From NCBI GenBank assembly GCA_002633005.1, contig NMRA01000079.1, positions 62,216 through 126,215 on the forward strand: DNA of 64,000 bases, read 5' to 3'. This DNA comes from Phoronis australis. Lineage: Eukaryota > Phoronida > Phoronidae. The notes beneath the pieces were generated by a model. The model made no database searches. It was not told the DNA's origin and was given only the letters and a program-made list of their open reading frames with translations. The translations under genes and the position numbers were made by a program. This document shows, piece by piece, positions 10,695 to 20,815 of this stretch (positions within the stretch are counted from its first letter, which is position 1; each line of letters opens with the position of its first letter).

Positions 10695-12870
10695 GACCCA
10701 CATTAACATACTCAAAAATTGTTGTGACAATTTGGGTAAATTGTGAATATTTGGGCCTGCATCGCTGTCTCAAATTGTCGAAAATTTGAAGTTGTAACAA
10801 TTTGGGGTGTTATGAAGTTTTATGTCTGCATTTTGCCCCTGAGACGCTTTATGTGGGTTGTAATATTGATATTTGAGCATTCTTAAATGTGAAAAGAAAT
10901 CTATTTTTGTTTATAATTACCTTAACAAGCACTGCAGATACATTATTTTGGTGTTTTTATCAATGTTTCTATGCCACCTGAATTCAATGGCGGTGGGTAT
11001 GACAAGAATTGAAATAAATTAAGCAAAATTTCTCTTGTCCTAAAACCCGTGGTATCGGAAAATACAGGTAAATTAACAATGAAATTACTTGAGCTCCTTT
11101 GGAGCTGAAAAACATCGATAATTTTCATGAACTTTGCAAATTTATATTTTTTATCAGTTTCAAGCTGCTGCATGATAAAATTGTACGATTTATAGAAATA
11201 AAGGCCGCAGTTGGTTAAAATTCTGTTTCTGCTTGTATCAGACATACGAATTAATACGTGTAAATTAATTTGATATCCCCACATGTTTTAGTGGTGCTTA
11301 GCTCCTCCCAGTCGTTGTGTGGGAGTGGCAGGAAGGAACGTGCCCCCCCCCCCAAACGCAACTTACAGTCGTTAGGGTGAACCATTCGTTGTGAAGGGCG
11401 GGAGATGGGCGGGGGGGTATCAGATGAAAAAAAGAAATCCCAGCGAAACGTGTAGAAGAGAGAAAAATTGAACAACACTTGTGAACTACCAGTGCTGAAT
11501 TTATCGTTTAGGTCCCTAAAGTGACATTTTCGGAGGCATCCTGTTTTTTGCATACATACTTCAAAAGCCAAGAGAAAAATTGTTATGCACGGATTTTACA
11601 GAGGAAATTGATTCAAATTTTCAATAAAAAAAAAATAATAAGGTATACAAAGCTGTACTTCTTCCGATACCCTTTTCTGACAAGGGACAATGGAATCATC
11701 TTTCGTTCCACCTTTCATTGTTTTTTGAAATTGCATATCGTTTGGCACTGAAGCAGATGGGTTGTTAACAGAATGCAATGGGTCCTCTTGTTAAACATAG
11801 GGTCCAATAATCTACTTTGCTGTTTGGGGGATGGTTTGATTTGGAACATACTGATTATGCAGAATAGAGAGTGAGTCAATTAATACATTAATTACACTTT
11901 ATCATTCGTATAAATGTCATCGTGACACCATCAGTTTTTTTAAACTGAAGATGAATTAATTTCCTTTCTAATATGGACAAGAGAAATCGGCTTAATACTA
12001 AATGACTCAGTATTATAATTTAAGATCTAATCCTGAACAACACGCGTCTGAAGCTGCTTATGGTAAAATGTGTTTTTAAGTCAGGTTTAATGCAAACAAA
12101 TTGATAGTATTTTGAGGAATTTTTAACGCAATTTTGTAAAATAACCTTGCCTAATGCCAGAAATTCATCGACAATTTCCGTGACTTAGTTCCCTGTTCAT
12201 CAGTCGATGAACGACGACCATGTTGTCCTTGAAGACGTTTTGATGCCACCCGAGCGTACAACTGTTATACAGTTATTTTGCGTGGTTCTTTCGGAATCAA
12301 GTTTTTGTTCTTGCTCTAAAAATGGTGTCTATTGTCCAACTGTTTAACCTTTTGTTTTGTAGCGGTGGTGTCATATGCAGCGTTGTGTTTTATGGGTGTC
12401 GTGGATGACCGCCGGTGTCGACCTGACGGATAGATGCTCAGTCGTTTTGAAGTTTGGATATTTAAAAAGCAGGAGTAAAAGGAGATTCGAATTGATTAAA
12501 ACTACATTCTAATTTGTTGATGTTGTCGAAAATTACAAACAGTAGTTATGAGAAAGAATTTATCAGAGACTATGAAGCAACTCTAAAACTTTTAGAAGAA
12601 ACTATAGTAGACTTACAAGACATCACTCATGTTTTTAAGAGTCGGACTGGAGCGGGTTTCAAACCCCAGACAGCCCGTCAAAACTGCTTGTGCGCGACTT
12701 TTTATAACTAAACAAATGCAAATGAGGGTGAGTCCACGACATGATTGACGTAATGAAACACCCCTATTAGAAGAGTCAATTAATAAAATGGCACGAAATT
12801 TTAACTCTATAATTCACAAAGGGAGGGCGCGCCCGTCACAGTTTGCACATGAGGCATACATGAAGTAAAC
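10695..12870. other. No recognised gene
   Basis: AT-rich sequence with short poly-C and poly-G runs near 11342 and 11410. A short frame at 12514-12711 (plus) has no supporting splice or domain signal. I see nothing I can name. Confidence 0.4.
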
Positions 12871-13996
12871 CACACGCGCTTGGGTTTATCGCAAATGACG
12901 TCACTCAATAATATATATATATATAAGAAAACATAAAGGTTGGACACTCGAAATCTGTTTGCTCAGAATTTTCTACTCAAATGTGCATGGAACTCCACGA
13001 AACTAGCATCGGACAACTCTTAGAATACTTTCTTTCATTCGATCTCTTCAAATTGCCTTCGAGTGGTGATTTGGCGACAAAAATGACAAAAGAATGCCAA
13101 AATCACAAATTCAAGGACGTGATTCCGTGATGTCATGGCAGACGGTCTTCGCACATCCGGGTTTTTGAAGGACGCTCGCGAGCTAAATCCGAAAGTCTAA
13201 TTTCGCGCGACTTTCATCATCAATCCCTCGACTACTTGATCATGAGAAGCTGAGAGCACTTTATTGCCAAATAAATGTAATTACTCACATATTTGTGTCA
13301 AATATAAATTATCTTGATACTGTATTGATATGCGAAGTTTCTGTGTACTGTGATTTCTTATGAAGGTTTTACTTTTGGCCAAATCATTGAGTTAACTCGT
13401 CGGCCACGCGCATTGTAATACTTGCACGGACTGCGTTTCCAGTGGCCGAGTGTGTGTTGTGCTTCAATCAAAAAAGTGCGTAATGTCAAGATGAGAAACA
13501 AGATACGCCAGTTTATGTAATAAAATTCTAAGTTAAGGGCTAAAATGAGCCGTCAGTGGAATAAAGTTACAAATAATCATTAAAATACAAACTTTAACAT
13601 TCTCAATTAGTTGAGTTTTGGATTAGAGTTATTGAATTTGAAGTATAGGTTACTTGCTCAAACTCGAAGTTTCACCTACGTCAGGCGTACAAGTTGAAGC
13701 ACAATAGAAATCCGCCATGTTTACTATTTCAGGTCCTTGAATTCAGAGTTTTGAGATTGTTTTGGAAATTCCATCACCAATTCACCACTCACGAAGACAG
13801 TTAATGGGATCTAGGAAAGATAAGGCTTCGAAGGTTTATGCAACACCAGACTGAGGGAGGTGCACGCAGATTTTATTTGGATTTTGGACAGTTGAAGTTG
13901 GGAGCCTCGGCTTGGCAAAGTTTAAGTGTCCAACCTTTATGTTTTCTTATATATATTATTGAGTAACGTCATTTGCGATAAACCCAAGCACCTGTG
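12871..13996 (+). mobile_element. 1.1-kb long-TIR MITE, copy A
   Basis: The ends CACACGCGCTTGGGTTTATC and ...CCCAAGCACCTGTG open inverted repeats of about 75-85 bp, which continue through AATGACGTCACTCAATAATA to AAGAAAACATAAAGGTTGGA. The element is flanked by a perfect 8-bp duplication, AAGTAAAC (12863-12870 and 13997-14004). The 1,126-bp body has no significant reading frame. The 8-bp duplication points to a hAT- or P-type transposase supplied in trans. Copies B (34785-35896, inverted) and C (59316-60441) share the whole interior. Confidence 0.92.
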
Positions 13997-14091
13997 AAGT
14001 AAACCTAATTGAAGGCTTACTATGGCGTCACTCCAGTCACCGTAACTCCATCGTACCTCGCCGAAAATTCGAAGTGCGCACTGAAGATCTT

Positions 14092-15340
14092 GTAGCCAGC
14101 CAGCTAGCTGTTTATGTATGAACACTAACATCAAAATACAGCTAGGTGCCAATGTGTGTTCAGGGCCGACAGACCTCGAAAGCTCTTAGGCCTACAGCCG
14201 GTGAATCTTGTATCAATATGAAGAGCTAAAGACCGGCATTCAAGTTGCCCGTTAAAACCGTCCATTTAAGTGAAAAACAATCTAATATAAATTTAACTTC
14301 ATCTTCTTGCGTAGTTCTCTGCCTTTTCTAACAATGAAAAGTACGACGTCGTGTCACGCACACGCACCATTTTTTAAATTCTTGCGACATCTCTCGGGAG
14401 ATGATGAAACATCGCGGCAGCAAAATTTGTTCTGAAACTCGATTTCATGGTATTAAAATTCTACAAACTTATACTGAAAGGATACCAGATCAGATAATTT
14501 GCTGTGACGGGTACGCAGCCTCGTGAAAGGACAACAGTTGACTGAAGAAAAGACGAAAAATAGGAACTGGGCACTAGGTGACGAAATACTTCATGGCGCA
14601 GAAAGCCAACGCTACAGATTGCATTACAATTTCAGTAGCAGAATCACAGTAGAAGGCCAATTTTTCCAACGCCGGTAAATAATTTAGATTACTCAAGGAA
14701 GAATGTAGTTTTTAATGACACTAATTAATTTTTTGTTAGGTTTTCTTTTGTCAGTATTTATCCACATCGCCGAAGAGCTGTAGGTCTGCATTTCGTGCAC
14801 AGCTTTGCACCAAGGCTAGAACAGATTCTTAGAATTTTGTCCTCATTCCGTCCTTGCTGCCCCAGTTTGCGGATGTACTGAAACCCTTTTACAGACGATG
14901 TCAAAAACTTTTAACGAAGAGCGATTGTTTGCAATCACAGATATGTTCTTTAATGATATGCTCAGCCTGTAACGCAGTGTTGACAAACCATTAACAGACA
15001 AAACCCACTTCTCAAACAGGAGTTAATAAAACAGAAACATTTTTGTTTTTTTTTAAACAATTTGATATTACTGCACATTTGATAAGATAAGCCATCGGCA
15101 TTTCAGCATACAGCTTAAGCCTTGTAGGGATTCACCAAATAAGTACGTAAAAATCTCATTACTGGGCCAAGTTCTTCACTGATAAAATGAATGAGAATAA
15201 TTTTGCTTCAAAACTCTAAATTCATAGCATGAAAACACTCTTTTCCTCCCGGATACAAAAGACAAACACTTCAATGAACACACGATCATACACACGTAGC
15301 AGGAACAATAGGTATTTTGACTACAGTCATTGCAGAGTTG
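14092..15340 (+). repeat. Older interspersed repeat R, copy 1 (empty site for element B)
   Basis: From TAGCCAGCCAGCTAGCTGT onward this matches 34731-36625 once element B is removed, with considerable divergence. Its second half (from about 14865) also matches 18890-19340. At 14144-14163 it carries the uninterrupted AGCTAGGTGCCAATGTGTG where copy 2 is split by element B. No coding frame; ends are not defined. Confidence 0.7.
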
Positions 15341-15354
15341 CAGCTACACTCACA

Positions 15355-15450
15355 ATACACGCACCCAGCCTAAAATTTAGGGGGGTTCGAGTTTTTCGTT
15401 GTGTGAACCTTCTACTGAAGCAGTTCCCAAAATCGGCAAACAAATTTTAA
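15355..15450. repeat. Fragment related to the CAGGGG-family interior
   Basis: CACGCACCCAGCCTAAAATT followed by GGGGGGTTCGAG and GAACCTTCTACTGAA parallels the interior of 8942-9100 and 7574-7635. No ends are preserved. Confidence 0.4.
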
Positions 15451-18400
15451 AAGAGAATGCCACCTCATTTAATTAGTCTTTTTCAACGTCTTAATCAGCC
15501 TATATCCCAATCACCTCGTATACGGTCGATCTTACCTCCCAGAGAGGTGCCGCCTTAACCAGTGAGGAAGGTGAGAACCGACGTAGCGGTTCTTCTGCAG
15601 TTTGAGAGCCACTATGGTGTGATGCATCGTTCCCGCTTGTGCAAACAATGAAGCTGCGAGGAAAGAGGGGATATCGTTTTTTTTTTCGATTTTCTCGAGA
15701 GCCCATAATGCTTCGGAAACGGCTCGCGATAGTGAAGAATGAGAAGTACGCCGTTAATATCAAGTATGAGGCCGTGAAGCTTCTCCGTGTCTGTCAGTGG
15801 CCTGCATTTCGTCGGATCGGTTGTTGATTAGTTTTTGATAATCGAGAATTGAAGTTGACCATGAAAATATAAACAATTACAATTAATTCAAGGCATGAGA
15901 ACATAACGTTTTATATAACCTGTTTGATGACTTACTCGTTCGTCAGGCTTCTGTTTGGTCCTCTGGGTGTATGATGTTTTCGCCAGTTCGTTTTTGTCAG
16001 TCCTAAAAATGTCGTAAGCACACCTTTGTTTAGAACCGGTGCAAAATCAGGATGGTCCTTGAGACACGCCTGCGCTTCTCCAAGAAGGCGTTTAACTTAA
16101 CGAATTTCGTGGCAGCAAACGCAAGCGTCAGTCGTTTTCATTATCGTGCATTTAGCTAACTGACACCATGACAATGGCATTCAAACGGTCTTCGGAATTA
16201 CTACCCATATGTTCCGTTGTCTGTGCAAGTTCACGGCGCCTCTCTATTGTTTCTTAGCCAGTGTATTCCGGTTCCAATTGATTGCCTGTGAAACATAACG
16301 ATCGACCTGTGAAGTCTTCGTCGGATGAGCACTCGTCTAAGTCGGGATTGCGAGTTGCCACCCTGACGTTTATCATCGTGCGTTCTGTTTCAAAATGATT
16401 CTCACTCTAACCAATGCTTGAAACAAAGTCTTTCTCATTAGATACAGTTTGTAATGCCTTGAAGTGTTCGTGAGTGCAAATGTTTTGAGAACCCAAAACA
16501 ATGAGTAAATCACTGCGTCACCGGCTTTAGATGCAATAAACGGGCACCAGGCCGTGTGAGCGCATGCTATGTCAGTGTTTGTTGACAGAAACCCGTTGCA
16601 AACTTATCACTCGATTTTATATCCTATGGTGAGATGTTAGGGGTATCTTTATTTAGATATCCATATACATTATTTGAATCATTGTTGCTGTACAACTTTT
16701 GCCCTGACGGATCCAGTCTGTAGAAGGGTAAACTGATTTCGCGGCCATGACTAGCTTCAAAGTAGATTTGCAGTTTCGCAGCTAATTCACCGAAATAACC
16801 GCGTGCACATTTAGGCTCACTATTATAGTCTTTTCATGACTGGAAGTTTAGTTTCCAACATTGGCTGGTTTACGACCGCGATGTCTTCAGTCAGGCCGCG
16901 ATGGGCCTTATCGGATTCTGAGCCACTGGCCGGTATAACAAGCGTTTCATGTGCTTAGAACTGAAAAAAATCGCAAGTCTAAAATTACAATACACAGTTA
17001 TGTTCTCCTGTCTGTATTTCGCGGACGAATGATTTCAATTTATCAGCGAACAGACCCCTAACTCCCGCGACCGACACTGGTAAATTGGCCTAACGAACTC
17101 TTTAGGCTACGGTACGTTTAAATACCCTTAAACTCCGTAACAGTGAAATAAAATAACACTTTTGTTCAACAACTCGATGTATTTGTAAGGTTTTTACATC
17201 AAATTTTGATGATTTATTGGTGTAAATCTACGAATTCAAGAGATAAGCAGACACCAGTAAGCGTGTTGTGAACTGCTGAACAGACTGCATTCGAACATCT
17301 GACGTCATTGGTTAATTTCAACACTTCCGTCTGCCGTTAGGTAAAAGAGCTGAACTTGCTGTTATCGAGTGGAACTACTCAATCTTAATTGACACAAACT
17401 AGGTTGTTTTTTGGGTGGCATTCTCATTTAACACTGCGCGCGCCAGGAGATATGACGTCATACCACTTGCAGCGCGCAGTGTTAAAAAGGCGAGTTTCCG
17501 ATTTTGGGAACTGAACGAGGTACTGCTCGAAGAAAGAAGTTTGATAACGGGAGTATTTCGTCGAGTTGGAAGGAATTAAATTCATCGACGGCCTCTTAAA
17601 GTGTCCCTCTATGCGCAAAACGTATTTATAACAAAGTGACTTTGATGTTTAAATCAGTGTGAGGCATAACTCGCCGAAAAGCTTACGGCGTATGAAGCTC
17701 CTATAGGACCTATACCTTTTCTAGTTACCTAGTGACGGTGTCTCTAGTTAGCTAAAGACGGTGGTCACTCTCTGATACGTGTGCAAATACAATGTATGAC
17801 GGTGGGTATTATCATACAAGAGTATTTGTAAAGTTCAATAGCTATCTCGTGGCGAGAAAAATCTAGTCAAAATTGCATGCCTTCAATAAAAACACACGGC
17901 GATATCTCGCGGAATCTCACTAGATCTTGCTTTTCCAGGGAAGCACTAGTGTCAAATGAATTCAACCCTTGAATGATGACTTCGAACTTAGGCCGCTGAG
18001 GTTGAAAAGGTTCCACAGCAACTTAAGGGAAATATACAGCGACTTCTATTGGTGTGATTCACACCATTCTCCTGTATTTGTTTTGTCGTCATTTTAGACG
18101 TTTTAAATAGAAGTATGAAAAGGCCCCTAGTCTGTTGTACAAAATTTATAAAATGCCAAACGATGATGCTCATTTCATTGGTGGCAGTGTTGAACTTTAC
18201 ATATGAATTTAGAAATGAATTAATTTCTTAAGATAGTAAAATCTAGTGGGGTTTATCGTGAACAAGAAACTTGGAACACACTAATACGATTATTATCTTC
18301 ATAAAGAAAGTGGACTCTGGAAAATATCAATATTCCTAACAGCGAGACAGTGTTACGTTTTTAGTGAGCACCTGTTGCGTAGTTGTCAACATTCGAAAAA

Positions 18401-18880
18401 AACGAGACAACTAACTGGATTGAAAATCGAGACATGTGAGATAATGAAAAAAACGCAATAGCGAAGTATTCGACAGAACCCCCAAAGAATTCCGACAGCG
18501 TTTCTGTCGAGCGGCAGACGTACATGTATCACCCAAAACCGCTCCACGGCGTTGTTTGCTGTTATAGTCAAGACGGAAAATAGGGCTACGACAATTTGCA
18601 AGTGCAATGTACACCGCAGGTAACGCAGCGTATTTGATTGCATTCCTTGTCGGGATAAACTTTATTTTTTATTTTTATTTCACGGCTACATGTAAATCCT
18701 AAAGATAACATTATTGCTTAGAACAAATATTATATCCGGGTGCAGTTACCTTAGCATGTTACATATAAATATATTTATGACCTCATATAACAACAGGTCA
18801 AAGATATTTGAAGCAAAAATGTCGTTATTTATCGTTGGGACTTTTCGTTGCAAAAGCATTCATTTGGTAAAGCTCAATGC
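15451..18880. other. No recognised gene
   Basis: Apart from the hairpin at 17428-17485 I see no exon, RNA gene or transposon with readable ends. Near 17840-17945 there is weak similarity (AAAATCTAG, ATATCTCGCG, TCTTGCTTTT) to the small MITEs at 30323-30460 and 55462-55617. Confidence 0.4.
17428..17485. repeat. 58-bp hairpin centred on a TGACGTCA palindrome
   Basis: TTAACACTGCGCGC at the left is matched by GCGCGCAGTGTTAA at the right. Between them lies TATGACGTCATA, itself a perfect palindrome containing the full CRE octamer. It may be a tiny MITE or a regulatory palindrome. Confidence 0.6.
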
Positions 18881-18889
18881 GATAGTAGT

Positions 18890-19340
18890 TTGTGATGACC
18901 TTCCAAGCGCAAAGTATTGCAGTGTGCAGATGTACTGAAATCTTTTTCCAAACGACAGCAAAACTTTTAATAGTTGGTGACTGTTTACTGTCATAGATAA
19001 GTTGCCAATAACATGTTTCGTCTGTAAGACAGGGCTGACAGACTCTTAACAAGTAAAACCAACGTCCCAAAAGCAATTAATCAAACAGAAAAAACAAGTG
19101 TTCTTGTATACGTGTACGTTAAATAAACACTAAATTAAACGATGGACATTTCGATATCACATTTAAGTCACGTAGGGAGCCGCAAAATGGGAACGTAAAA
19201 ATCTCATTTTTAAACGTGAAGAAATGATTGAGAATAATTGTTCCTCAGGAACTCGTAGCATGACAAAAATTTCTTCCTGTCACATACAAAAACAAAGCAC
19301 TTGAACACAAGGAATTTGTATTTTTACTACGAACTCAGTA
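18890..19340 (+). repeat. Interspersed repeat R, partial copy 3
   Basis: CAGATGTACTGAAATC...ACTTTTAATAG...AACAGAAAAAACAAG and ACGTAAAAATCTCATT with GATTGAGAATAATT follow the same order as 14868-15300. Substitutions and small indels are frequent, so the copies are old. Confidence 0.6.
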
Positions 19341-20730
19341 AAAGATGAGACTACTCACAAATTAAGCAGAAATATGGATCTTTGAACATCAACAAAATAT
19401 AAACACGATGTTGACAGTGTGGCCAATAAATACTCCTTACAGACAATACATAGCATGTACATGGACATATAATTTACAAGTTGTCACATCATAGACGTCT
19501 CGTCTTTTTACTCTATGCACAGACAGCTCAATAAAACGATCATTAACAAAGTTATTATCAGTTTTTTTGGCCAAAAACGCATTTTTGGTAGTACTAGAGA
19601 GGTTTCGCAAAGATACGTGAACGTGAATTATCACGCGTATAATTGCACGTGCCGATTACGTTACGGAAAGAAAAATGGGTTTCGAATTACTGAGCTCAGG
19701 GTGTTCAGTTATCGTAGCACATATCCGCTAGGTTACAAACTATTTACAAATCACTTTGCAAATGCAACTCTCTTATTTTCATTCTCACAACATCTAACGC
19801 AAATCAATCAATTAAATTTAGTCAATTCTTTTAATTAATTGTGCGATGAGATTCAACATGTTGTATTCTACAGCTAACCTTCCTCCATTTCCTTCCTCTC
19901 CATTTCAAACTTATATTTTTCCAGCGTTATCTCTTGCTCTCGTATTTTCACCTCTGCATCATGTTTTTTCTTCGAGGAAGTTTATGGACAATCGGTACAG
20001 GTACGTTTTACAGACTCCTGGATGAAACATGTTTTGTTTAATGTACTGTATGTTAATGTATTGTGTTCTGGAATAAATGTTCAATGTGAAAAAAGTGGCT
20101 TCTACAAACTCATGTGAAAAATGGTCAACTCTTGTAGTTTGAAATACATATACATGTATGCGTGTAAATTAAACAATGAACACAAAATCATATCTGATAA
20201 AAATTCATTCTAGTTCGATATTATCCAGCGAACCCGGACGGAGTAAGGATTTTGGAAGAGGGCCTTCATTCAGCTGGACTTTAAGAACACTTGTAGACAA
20301 AAAATCGGGTTCATTTTATTCTGAAGCAAAGAAGAGAGATTGAGAACCCTGTCAAAATAAAAATCAATTTGATGTCTTGCCAAATAAAAATTAAAAAGGT
20401 GGCATAAGTTTGGCGTTTAAACCGACGTAATTCTTCCTGTATTCTCGTACAGTAAGCGAACACTATCGGGATTACGTCACAGCCAACAGTGCAAACATTC
20501 GCTGAGCGAAGGACAGTGTCCTTACCATTTTAACCCGTGTAATGCATGGGATTTGGTTCAGCCGTAAGAGTTCACCTGGTTCTTCAGTACTGTGTGGTCT
20601 CGATTCCGACCTCCTATTAGCTTCTGTAAAATTATTTTTCTCCCGGCGAATGTGGATGGATGCAAAACGTCAATCGAAACAGCAAATACTACAACCGGAT
20701 GTTACTAATACACTTACACTGTGCATACAT
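19341..20730. other. No recognised gene
   Basis: Downstream flank of the receptor gene. AT-rich, no recognisable exon or repeat. Confidence 0.4.
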
Positions 20731-20776
20731 GTATTTGTGTGTGTGTGTGTGTGCGTGTGTGTGCGCGTGTGTGTGC
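20731..20776. repeat. TG/CG dinucleotide microsatellite
   Basis: A GTGTGTG run interrupted by GC steps, about 40 bp beyond the stop codon of the receptor gene. On the gene strand it is a CA repeat and probably lies in the 3' UTR. Confidence 0.9.
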
Positions 20777-20815
20777 TGTATCAAAGCAGCGTTCAACACA
20801 GGAAGCGGCGACGTT

